Shown here in pieces: positions 1-6,030 of a stretch of 13,606 nt of DNA (position 1 is its first letter; the number at the start of each line of letters is the position of its first letter). The translations under genes and the position numbers were made by a program. The notes below the pieces were generated by a model. It did not search any database. It saw nothing but the letters and a program-made list of their open reading frames with translations, and was not told the DNA's origin. Source of the stretch: JAUVKA01 sp964465145 (GTDB taxonomy: Bacteria; Bacteroidota; Bacteroidia; Bacteroidales; UBA12481); NCBI GenBank assembly GCA_964465145.1, contig CAYXJR010000104.1, positions 1-13,606 on the forward strand, given 5' to 3'.

Positions 1-322
1 AAAATTAATCATTTATCTGATATGCTGTATTTTAAGCAAGTAAAACCCGTTAAAAAGAGTAATGATTACCAAGTACGACCAAAATAATGAATTAGGAATT
101 AGAAAATCAAAAGAAATCCAGTCTGGACTTAATTACATAAACAGGATTCAATATGGAACTTATATAAGTCTTGGTTTAGGTAATTATGAAATATCCTACA
201 GATACAGGATATCCAGGATAATTCAGGAAGGATTAAATTTCATAGATCCAAATAGATTGGATTACTACCTTATGGATTTCCCGAGGAACACCCTAGGCTT
301 GTCGGTCAGGATTGGTCTTTAA
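1..322 (+). pseudogene. C-terminal part of a probable outer-membrane beta-barrel protein, split by an apparent frameshift
   Basis: The last 86 codons are open from an ATG at 62 to a TAA at 320-322. Alternating aromatic/polar stretches such as YGTYISLGLG and YEISYRYRIS, and the ending LGLSVRIGL, look like the last strands of an outer-membrane beta-barrel of the kind common in Bacteroidota. The same frame is closed at 41-43 (TAA). Frame 1 is open from the window edge to a TAA at 85-87 and reads plausibly as protein (KINHLSDMLYFKQVKPVKK). A one-base shift somewhere in 44-84, for example in the A-run 52-56 or 81-84, would join the two into a single protein entering from the left. It could be a real frameshift, a sequencing error, or an unrelated short gene starting at 62. 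The specific family is not recognised. The end overlaps the GGGP synthase gene tail-to-tail by 17 nt. Confidence 0.4.
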
Positions 323-1046
323 AAGTTCTTTTTACTTCACAAAGCCTGGACAGAAATTCTGGGCTTTTTTCAAGTGCATTTCCGACCACAATAAGGTCTG
401 CACCTGCAGAATATGCTTTATGTGCCTGATCAGCTGTCCTTATCCCTCCACCGACAATTAAAGGGACACTAGTCTCTTCTGACACGGCGCTAATTATTGA
501 AGCACTAACGGGGTATTTGGCTCCACTCCCTGCATCTAAATAAAGGAGTTTCATTCCCAATAGCTCACCAGCAATAGCAGTAGCAACAGCCAAATCCGGC
601 TTGTCTGCAGGTAAGGGGACTGTATTACTTACATACTCGACAGCAGTTCTCACTCCCCCATCAACAATCATATAGGCTGTTGGAATTACTTCCAACCCGC
701 TTTTCTTTAAAAATGGTGCCATAATTACATGATTTCCAATCAGGTATTCAGGATTCCTCCCGGAAATAAGAGATAGCAAGAGAATTGTATCTGCAGATGG
801 ACTTACCTGTATAACCCCACCAGGGAAAATGACTACGGGGATGGAAGTGAGAGATTTAATTTGTTCAATAAGAATTTCGATCCCATTGAAGATAAGACTG
901 CCCCCAACAAAGAAAAAATCAATATCACACTTTTCAGCCTGTCTTATTACATCCTTTAAGTTAGGCCCGGGGCATTTGTCCGGATCAAACAATAGGGCAA
1001 GTCCTTTGTTTTGTTGATCAAAATTTTGAAAAATGGGTAGGTTCAT
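306..1046 (-). CDS. Geranylgeranylglyceryl phosphate synthase (GGGPS/PcrB family, group II type)
   Basis: The predicted 246-residue TIM-barrel enzyme would join glycerol-1-phosphate to a polyprenyl diphosphate through an ether bond, the first committed step of archaeal-type lipid synthesis. Motifs, numbered from the ATG at 1046, are LLFDPDK (about 18-24), VGGS (47-50), FPG (74-76), SLISGRNPEYLIGNHV (92-107), IPTAYMI (121-127), YLDAGSGA (169-176), VGGGIRT (198-204) and VGNALE (221-226). The glycine-rich loops near the C-terminus are the phosphate-binding sites of the family. The frame can be extended to a TTG at 1055, but the ATG lies 10 nt behind the gldD stop and is preferred. It is the last gene of the ssb-gldE-gldD operon and has no promoter of its own that I can see. 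Bacteroidota are known to carry active group II members, but their physiological product is unsettled. Family assignment is firm; the chain length of the prenyl substrate cannot be read here. Confidence 0.93.
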   Translation of the reverse strand: MNLPIFQNFDQQNKGLALLFDPDKCPGPNLKDVIRQAEKCDIDFFFVGGSLIFNGIEILIEQIKSLTSIPVVIFPGGVIQVSPSADTILLLSLISGRNPEYLIGNHVIMAPFLKKSGLEVIPTAYMIVDGGVRTAVEYVSNTVPLPADKPDLAVATAIAGELLGMKLLYLDAGSGAKYPVSASIISAVSEETSVPLIVGGGIRTADQAHKAYSAGADLIVVGNALEKSPEFLSRLCEVKRTFKDQS

Positions 1047-1056
1047 AGCAAACAAT

Positions 1057-1647
1057 TTATTTCCAGGAAAAACTCTCCATCAACATTTCGATATCCTCTC
1101 GAAAAAAATCGGCCAATGGAGCAAGTGAGTCCCTGTTGGGCTCACAGTCGAAATATAATGCACCTCTTAAGAAATTGGAAACACTATCTGTAACAAAAAA
1201 TTGTAATGCAGTAGCTGTGTTCCCTTTAATATCAAACAGTACACCATAAACAGATTTTTCCGGACGAACAAATTCAATTTGGTTTATTGCATCTGCTTTG
1301 CTGACATGCTTATATACAAAGGAATGTGAATCCTCTATCAGTATTCCAAGGTTATTCTTTACGGGTTTATATGTAAGGTAAAGGTGGGCCTTCAAGATGG
1401 GAAAATCGATATTAAGCCAGTTGTCGGTATTTTCGCCAGGCTTTATTGAGCCTTTGTATTGGCTGACCTCACCATAATCAGGATAAAGGAAGCTGAAAGG
1501 ATACAGCTGGAGCAATTCCCTGTAATTTTTCTCCGGCAGATCAATTCTGAAATACCCCCTTGGTTTAGGAACTGGATTTGATTGACAAGCCACCAGGAAA
1601 CTACCAATTGCGGTTAATATTAAGCAGATTAAAATATTATTCTTCAT
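1057..1647 (-). CDS. gldD: Gliding motility lipoprotein GldD
   Basis: The predicted 196-residue lipoprotein belongs to the set originally found to be required for gliding of Flavobacterium, which overlaps functionally with type IX secretion. The N-terminus has Lys2, a hydrophobic run and a lipobox L-V-A-C with the lipidated Cys at residue 21, so it should be released by signal peptidase II and anchored in a membrane. The mature part starts with the hallmark PKPRGYFRIDLP (about residues 27-38). The rest has no catalytic motif that I recognise. Its start overlaps the end of gldE by 11 nt and GGGP synthase follows after 10 nt, so translational coupling is likely. The biochemical role of GldD is unknown. 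The name rests on the N-terminal signature, the size and the position next to gldE. Confidence 0.92.
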   Translation of the reverse strand: MKNNILICLILTAIGSFLVACQSNPVPKPRGYFRIDLPEKNYRELLQLYPFSFLYPDYGEVSQYKGSIKPGENTDNWLNIDFPILKAHLYLTYKPVKNNLGILIEDSHSFVYKHVSKADAINQIEFVRPEKSVYGVLFDIKGNTATALQFFVTDSVSNFLRGALYFDCEPNRDSLAPLADFFREDIEMLMESFSWK

Positions 1648-2968
1648 TGGCCGTTTTTGGCAATTTTACCTCGATCCTGGCTATTCGTCTTTGATCAACT
1701 TCCTGCACCTTAAAACTAAATCCCATAAATTCAATAACTTCTCCCCTATCCGGTATATCACCTTTTAATTCGAGTATCATTCCTGCCAAAGTTTCAGATT
1801 CTCCTTTAACAGAATCAAACAAATCACCAGGCAATTCGAGTATTTTATTAAAGTCGTTTAACAAGATTTTGGCCTCAAACACAAATGTTCTTTCATCCAG
1901 CCTGGTAAATAGGGTTTCCTCTTCATCTGATTCATCGCTTATCTCACCAACAATCTCTTCCAGAATATCCTCCATGGTGACTAATCCTGAGGTCCCGCCA
2001 TACTCATCAACAACGATAGCCAGGTGCATTCGATTCTTCTGGAACTCTTCTAGCAGATCATTTATCTTTTTATTTCCCGGCACGAAGTATGGAGGTCTGA
2101 TAAGGGATTGCCACCTGAAAGAATCACTTTTATGAAAATGGGGTAAAAGGTCTTTAATAAATAAGATACCCTTGATATTATCCAGATCATCAATAAAAAT
2201 AGGTAATCTGGAGTGGCCGGAGTTTAGAAGGACCTTCAAAAGGTCGGTGAATCGAGTGTGAATTGCCACTGCAACAATATCGACTCTTGACTTCATTATT
2301 TCCTTAACATCAATATTGCCAAATTTGACAATTCCTTTAAGGATCCTTTCTTCATCTTCCGGTTTTTCTCCTGTAAGTTCCAGTGCGTGAGACAATTCAT
2401 CCATGCTTAAATTGGCTTTGGAATCCTTCATGCGCTTCTGAACAACCGATGTCGCCCGGATCAGGATCCGGGAAAAGGGACTGAAACCCATTTCAAGTGA
2501 TTTCAGAGGGAGTGCCATAAATAAGGCGAAACGGGTGCTGTACCGTGATGCATATACCTTAGGAACAACTTCTCCAATCAGTAGGATCAAAAAAGTTATT
2601 AGAACAGTTTGAATAATGAAGCCCAGCACCCTATTTGAACCAAAATCCACAATTTCTTTGCTTACCCATGTTGAGATAATAACTATTCCGACATTAACAA
2701 AATTGTTGGCTATTAATATTGTTGCCAAAAGTTTATCGGGATGCGAAACCAACTCCATTGCCGTTCTTGGGCCCCTACCCTTTTTCAATTCAATACTCTC
2801 CCGTTCACCTGGGCTCAGGGCAAAAAAAGCTACCTCAGAACCAGAAATGAGAGCGGAAGCAACCAACAATAACATAATAATTAGTATACCAACCAGAATA
2901 GGCAAGGAGAAAGTGTGAAAATGGATTTGTCCGGCAATAATGGAGGTAAACCTGGCTAATATTGGCAT
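1637..2968 (-). CDS. gldE: Gliding motility-associated protein GldE (CNNM/CBS-domain HlyC-CorC family)
   Basis: The predicted protein is a 443-residue inner-membrane protein of the CorC/HlyC (CNNM) family. The N-terminal CNNM region has hydrophobic segments at about 22-42, 83-101 and 114-136, with the conserved SGSEVAFFAL (42-51) and IGEVVPKVYASR (131-142). A CBS pair follows: about 221-276 (KSRVDIVAV...GHSRLPIF) and 292-345 (INDLLEEFQ, VVDEYGGTSGLVTMEDILEEIVGEI). A CorC/HlyC domain occupies about 355-437. Relatives are linked to Mg2+ or Co2+ transport, and the CBS pair normally binds a nucleotide. In gliding Bacteroidota, GldE was found as a partner or suppressor of GldD defects. It lies 23 nt behind ssb and overlaps gldD by 11 nt. 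General family membership is certain. The GldE name follows from context with gldD, because Bacteroidota also carry other paralogues. Confidence 0.94.
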   Translation of the reverse strand: MPILARFTSIIAGQIHFHTFSLPILVGILIIMLLLVASALISGSEVAFFALSPGERESIELKKGRGPRTAMELVSHPDKLLATILIANNFVNVGIVIISTWVSKEIVDFGSNRVLGFIIQTVLITFLILLIGEVVPKVYASRYSTRFALFMALPLKSLEMGFSPFSRILIRATSVVQKRMKDSKANLSMDELSHALELTGEKPEDEERILKGIVKFGNIDVKEIMKSRVDIVAVAIHTRFTDLLKVLLNSGHSRLPIFIDDLDNIKGILFIKDLLPHFHKSDSFRWQSLIRPPYFVPGNKKINDLLEEFQKNRMHLAIVVDEYGGTSGLVTMEDILEEIVGEISDESDEEETLFTRLDERTFVFEAKILLNDFNKILELPGDLFDSVKGESETLAGMILELKGDIPDRGEVIEFMGFSFKVQEVDQRRIARIEVKLPKTANEE

Positions 2969-2991
2969 GGTGCTTGCTTCCGCTAAGAATG

Positions 2992-3438
2992 TTAGAAGGG
3001 TAGATCGTCCTCTTCGGTCGATTCTTCAGAGAAATTAGGCTCCTCAACTATAGTCTTATCAATTTTACCCGGCGCAGCAGGAGAATCCTGTCCACCGTTG
3101 GTATCATCACTTTTCCGTCCCAGCAGTTGAATTTTACCAGCCACTATTTCGGTGGTATAGCGTTTGTTACCTTCTTTATCTTCCCATGAACGATTGGTTA
3201 TTCTGCCTTCAATATATAATTGCCGGCCTTTTGTAATGTATTTCTCTGACAACTCGGCCAGATGTCTCCAGGCAACGATGTTGTGCCACTCCGTCTGAGA
3301 CACTTTTTCTCCGCTCTTATTTTTGTAAAATTCAGTAGTAGCTAAACTGAAATTGGCAACCGAGGCACCACCCTCCAGGTAGCGAACCTCTGGATCTTTG
3401 CCCACATTGCCGACCAAAATCACTTTATTTATTGACAT
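2992..3438 (-). CDS. ssb: Single-stranded DNA-binding protein SSB
   Basis: The 148-residue protein coats single-stranded DNA in replication, repair and recombination. The OB fold covers about residues 1-108, starting MSINKVILVGNVGKDPEVRY, with the typical WHNIVAWRHLAELSEKYI (about 51-68) and YIEGRITNRSWED (about 75-87). A short linker rich in Gly, Pro and acidic residues leads to the acidic tip EEDDLPF, the docking peptide for partners such as exonuclease I, RecO or PriA. The length is normal for a Bacteroidota SSB. It is the first gene of the operon and has a well-spaced promoter ending about 25 nt upstream. Linking ssb to gldE and gldD is a known conserved arrangement in this phylum. Confidence 0.97.
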   Translation of the reverse strand: MSINKVILVGNVGKDPEVRYLEGGASVANFSLATTEFYKNKSGEKVSQTEWHNIVAWRHLAELSEKYITKGRQLYIEGRITNRSWEDKEGNKRYTTEIVAGKIQLLGRKSDDTNGGQDSPAAPGKIDKTIVEEPNFSEESTEEDDLPF

Positions 3439-3461
3439 AAAATTGTTTTTTAAAATGAAAC

Positions 3462-3492
3462 TAAAATTACGAACTATTCCCCATATACCAAA
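3462..3492 (-). promoter_or_regulatory. Promoter of the ssb-gldE-gldD-GGGPS operon
   Basis: On the minus strand a TTTG (3492-3489) is followed after exactly 19 nt by TAATTTTA (3469-3462). This fits the Bacteroidota primary sigma factor pattern TTTG-N19-TAnnTTTG with one mismatch. It would place the transcript start near 3455, giving a leader of roughly 17 nt before the ssb ATG at 3438. No other promoter-like site is obvious further down the operon. Confidence 0.55.
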
Positions 3493-3748
3493 AACATGAT
3501 ATCTTAAACAGCTTCTGCTAAATAAACCCGGGAAGACCCGGTTTCCATTTAATCCTCATTGAACTTGTATTATATTTATATAGACGAGAGTATGGGTTAA
3601 TAATGGAAAAAATCTTGTCGAAAACTGAAGATTACCAAGTCATTTTAATCCCAAAATGGAGAATTATTGAAATCTACTCGCTGCAACATACTGTCCTTAA
3701 ACAATATAAAGCTAATTTGCACATCTTTATTTTTTTTTATTTCTCTTT

Positions 3749-3779
3749 TTTAGTTTTATCGGGAAAACACTTATATTTG
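3749..3779 (+). promoter_or_regulatory. Promoter of the HU gene (and probably bS22-like gene and rng)
   Basis: TTTA (3749-3752) precedes a perfect TAnnTTTG match, TATATTTG (3772-3779), by 19 nt. Transcription should start near 3786, leaving a leader of about 36 nt before the ATG at 3822. A T-rich tract (3726-3750) lies directly upstream. Confidence 0.6.
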
Positions 3780-3821
3780 CACACCAAATGTAATTAGTTG
3801 ATAATTAAAGATTTTAATGTA

Positions 3822-4106
3822 ATGACCAAAGCAGACATCGTAAACGAAATTTCCAAAAACACTGGGATTGAGAAGGTAACTGTTCAAAAAACAGTTGAAG
3901 CTTTTATGGGAACCGTTAAGGGTTCACTGGTAAGCGGTAAAAATGTGTACCTGAGAGGATTCGGTAGTTTTATAGTAAAGAAAAGGGCTGAAAAAACAGC
4001 CCGGAATATTTCTAAGAATACAACTATAATTATTCCTGAGCATTTTATTCCTTCTTTTAAGCCAGCAAAAAGCTTCGTTGGCAAGGTTAAAAATCAGGTA
4101 AAATAG
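3822..4106 (+). CDS. HU/IHF-family DNA-binding protein
   Basis: The 94-residue nucleoid protein binds and bends DNA as a dimer. It begins MTKADIVNEISKNTGIEKVTV, the helical dimerisation part, with VYLRGFGSFIVKKR (about 45-58) leading into the flexible arm. The arm has TARNISKNTTIIIPEHFIPSFKP (about 61-83), where the Pro at the tip is the residue HU and IHF insert between base pairs. The C-terminal helix ends SFVGKVKNQVK. Length and motifs fit a complete HU. The frame extends to a TTG at 3798, but this would add eight atypical residues and lies almost on the transcript start, so the ATG at 3822 is chosen. The bS22-like gene follows 39 nt downstream on the same strand, then rng. The HU-rng pairing is familiar in Bacteroidota. 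Several HU paralogues usually exist per genome, so I give no symbol. Confidence 0.93.
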   Translation: MTKADIVNEISKNTGIEKVTVQKTVEAFMGTVKGSLVSGKNVYLRGFGSFIVKKRAEKTARNISKNTTIIIPEHFIPSFKPAKSFVGKVKNQVK

Positions 4107-4145
4107 GTTAGTATCCTGTTTAATAATTTATAACCTTCTTATATT

Positions 4146-4238
4146 ATGCCGAGCGGTAAAAAGAGGAAAAGACATAAGATGGCGACCCACAAGCGCAAGA
4201 AAAGGCTAAGAAAGAATCGCCACAAGAAGAAGAAATAG
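4146..4238 (+). CDS. AURKAIP1/COX24-domain small ribosomal protein (bS22/mS38-like), 30 residues
   Basis: The ATG at 4146 and TAG at 4236-4238 define a 30-codon frame, MPSGKKRKRHKMATHKRK then KRLRKNRHKKKK. About two thirds of the residues are Lys or Arg. The pattern KRKRHKM.THKRKKR matches the domain shared by mitochondrial mS38 (AURKAIP1), yeast COX24 and the mycobacterial small-subunit protein bS22. Those proteins thread through small-subunit rRNA near the decoding region. In Bacteroidota such 30-residue proteins are annotated as AURKAIP1/COX24 domain-containing. The gene sits between HU and rng and is followed after 25 nt by a strong hairpin. That it is a real gene rests on the very specific sequence match. 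Its place in the Bacteroidota ribosome is inferred from homologues. Confidence 0.85.
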   Translation: MPSGKKRKRHKMATHKRKKRLRKNRHKKKK

Positions 4239-4263
4239 TTCTTTGCGCTTGAGTTGTATTTTG

Positions 4264-4298
4264 TATAAACCTAAAGAGAGCTTCTCTTTAGGTTTATA
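4264..4298 (+). terminator. Perfect 16-bp hairpin between the bS22-like gene and rng
   Basis: Positions 4264-4279 (TATAAACCTAAAGAGA) are exactly reverse-complementary to 4283-4298, with a 3-nt loop GCT. This is far stronger than chance. There is no long T-run behind it, only TTTATACTTATAG, partly inside the right arm, so it could be a leaky terminator or attenuator, or an RNase-sensitive leader element. It ends 50 nt before the rng start codon. Confidence 0.6.
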
Positions 4299-4348
4299 CT
4301 TATAGATTGGTTGATGAAGTTGAATAATGCCAAACACTTCTCGAACTT

Positions 4349-5899
4349 GTGATCAGTGAACTGATAATAGATGTAAAGCCGAAGGAAATTGCAATAGCCT
4401 TACTTCAGGACAAACGTCTGGTTGAACTCAACAAGGAAAAATCCAATATTAAGTTTTCTGTAGGCGATATTTATCTGGGAAAAGTCAAGAAGATCATGCC
4501 CGGGTTAAATGCCGCTTTTGTTGATGTCGGTTATGAAAAAGATGCCTTCCTGCACTACCTGGATCTCGGTCCACAGTTCCAGTCTTTGCAAAAATATCTG
4601 AGTCTGTCGAAAAACAGGAAAGCAAGAGTGCCTTCCCTTGACCGATTCCAACCCGAGAAAGACATAGACAAACATGGGAAAATCACCCATCTGTTGAAGG
4701 CTGGTCAGGAAATATTTGTTCAGATAGCAAAGGAACCAATATCTTCTAAAGGTCCGAGGCTTACCAGTGAGATATCTCTCGCCGGACGTAACCTGGTTCT
4801 AATTCCATTTTCCGACAAGGTTTCTGTTTCCACAAAGATTCAATCTGAAGAGGAGCGCAATCGGTTGAAACGTCTTGTTCAAAGTATTAAACCAAAAAAT
4901 TATGGGGTCATCGTTAGAACGGTGGCAAAAGATCGCAAAGTTGCACTTTTAGATGGTGAACTTCGAACCTTAGTCGAACGCTGGGAATCAGCGTTTAAAG
5001 AAATTAATAATATCACCGCACCCAGCCTGGTACTTGGTGAACTAAACCGGACTTCAACCATCCTTCGGGACCTGTTAAACAGTTCATTCAACAGCATTTT
5101 TATCAATGATCTATCCTTGTTTCGGGAAATCAAGGATTACATTGGTAACATAGCTCCGGAAAAACAAAAGATTGTCAAGCATTTTAGCGGCCGTGTGCCC
5201 ATTTTTACTCATTTTGATTTAAACAAACAGATTAAGAACCTGTTTGGCAAAACTGTTTCCTTCAAAAGTGGAGCTTACCTTATTATAGAGCATACAGAGG
5301 CTCTTCATGTAGTTGATGTCAATAGCGGCAACAGAGCTCAAAACTTAAACAACCAGGAAACAAATGCAATGGAGGTAAACATTGCCGCTGCGGAAGAAAT
5401 AGCCAGACAACTGCGCCTCAGGGACATGGGCGGCATTATCGTGATCGACTTCATCGATATGACTACTGCCGATAACAGGAAAAAGGTCTTCGAGAAAATG
5501 AAGGAAGCCATGGATTCAGATCGGGCCAAACACAACATCTTACCCCTTAGCAAATTTGGTCTGATGCAGATCACCAGGCAAAGGGTTAGGCCGGAAATGG
5601 AAATTCAAATAATGGAAACCTGTCCTTCATGCGGGGGATCAGGAGAAATATCACCAAGCATTCTGCTGATTGATCAGATTCTTAACCAATATCAATACAT
5701 TCTGAAGAAATTCAATAAGCCAAAACTGACTCTGAGAATACATCCATATGTAGCTGCTTTCCTGACCCGGGGCATTTTTTCCACCCAGTTAAAGTGGTTC
5801 TTCAAGTTCGGACACAGGCTTAGGATAGATCCAGATTCCAATATCGGGTTTATAAATTTTGAATTTATTGATCAAAGTGGGGATAAGGTTATTGTTTAG
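4349..5899 (+). CDS. rng: Ribonuclease G/E family endoribonuclease
   Basis: The 516-residue, Mg2+-dependent single-strand endoribonuclease would act in mRNA decay and rRNA 5'-end maturation. The N-terminal S1-like domain (about 34-130) carries GDIYLGKVKKIMPGLNAAFVDVG and the usual Bacteroidota insertion KNRKARVPSLDRFQPEKD. The catalytic DNase I-like core has VVDVNSG with Asp323 and IVIDFIDM with Asp367, equivalent to E. coli RNase E Asp303 and Asp346. The Zn-link CPSCGGSG has Cys425 and Cys428, which hold the dimer interface in RNase E. The length is that of RNase G, with no long scaffold tail for a degradosome. The start is GTG at 4349; the frame is closed upstream at 4325-4327 and VISELIIDVKP matches the usual N-terminus. 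I see no clear promoter of its own, so expression probably comes from the HU promoter through the hairpin at 4264-4298. Confidence 0.95.
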   Translation: MISELIIDVKPKEIAIALLQDKRLVELNKEKSNIKFSVGDIYLGKVKKIMPGLNAAFVDVGYEKDAFLHYLDLGPQFQSLQKYLSLSKNRKARVPSLDRFQPEKDIDKHGKITHLLKAGQEIFVQIAKEPISSKGPRLTSEISLAGRNLVLIPFSDKVSVSTKIQSEEERNRLKRLVQSIKPKNYGVIVRTVAKDRKVALLDGELRTLVERWESAFKEINNITAPSLVLGELNRTSTILRDLLNSSFNSIFINDLSLFREIKDYIGNIAPEKQKIVKHFSGRVPIFTHFDLNKQIKNLFGKTVSFKSGAYLIIEHTEALHVVDVNSGNRAQNLNNQETNAMEVNIAAAEEIARQLRLRDMGGIIVIDFIDMTTADNRKKVFEKMKEAMDSDRAKHNILPLSKFGLMQITRQRVRPEMEIQIMETCPSCGGSGEISPSILLIDQILNQYQYILKKFNKPKLTLRIHPYVAAFLTRGIFSTQLKWFFKFGHRLRIDPDSNIGFINFEFIDQSGDKVIV

Positions 5900-5994
5900 A
5901 TGTATCAGCTTAACCACTTTGAAATCCTTAACAAAAAATTTGGTTCTTTAACAGTAATTAAGCTTAACCGCCGGGCTGATCGTATTAGTATCAA

Positions 5995-6002
5995 TATATT
6001 TG
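5995..6002 (+). promoter_or_regulatory. Probable -7 element of the dsbD promoter
   Basis: TATATTTG is a perfect TAnnTTTG match and is identical to the HU -7 element. It would start transcription near 6009, about 22 nt before the dsbD ATG. No TTTG is present at the expected upstream spacing, so the site rests on the -7 box alone. Confidence 0.45.
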
Positions 6003-6030
6003 CATTCAGGAAAAATATAAATCCAAGGGT

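Larger units (their letters stand above)
3439..3821. other. Divergent intergenic region between ssb and the HU gene
   Basis: This 383-nt A/T-rich stretch carries the ssb promoter (3462-3492, minus), the HU promoter (3749-3779, plus) and an extra promoter-like pair (TTTA at 3548-3551, 19 nt, TATATTTA at 3571-3578, plus). It also has a small hairpin with arms 3524-3532 and 3537-3544, loop AAGA and one bulged C. A 64-codon reading frame at 3603-3797 (plus) is low in complexity and runs through the HU promoter, so it is not called as a gene. I see no mutY remnant, although mutY is, as I recall, a usual neighbour of ssb here in gliding relatives. Confidence 0.6.

Noticed and set aside
191..212. 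Inverted repeat ATATCCT...AGGATAT inside the barrel fragment
   Set aside because: A 7-bp A/T-rich stem in coding sequence is expected by chance, and there is no T-run.
3603..3797. A 64-codon frame on the plus strand as a gene
   Set aside because: It has low complexity, no recognisable family, runs through the HU promoter and ends immediately before HU. It is kept only as a low-interest observation.
4242..4263. TTTG ... TATTTTG as a promoter for rng
   Set aside because: The spacing is 11 nt instead of about 19, and the second box is one base short of the consensus.
5908..5969. Two direct copies of AGCTTAACC 53 nt apart upstream of dsbD
   Set aside because: Nine bases are too short, there are only two copies, and they do not bracket the -7 element in a way that suggests an operator.
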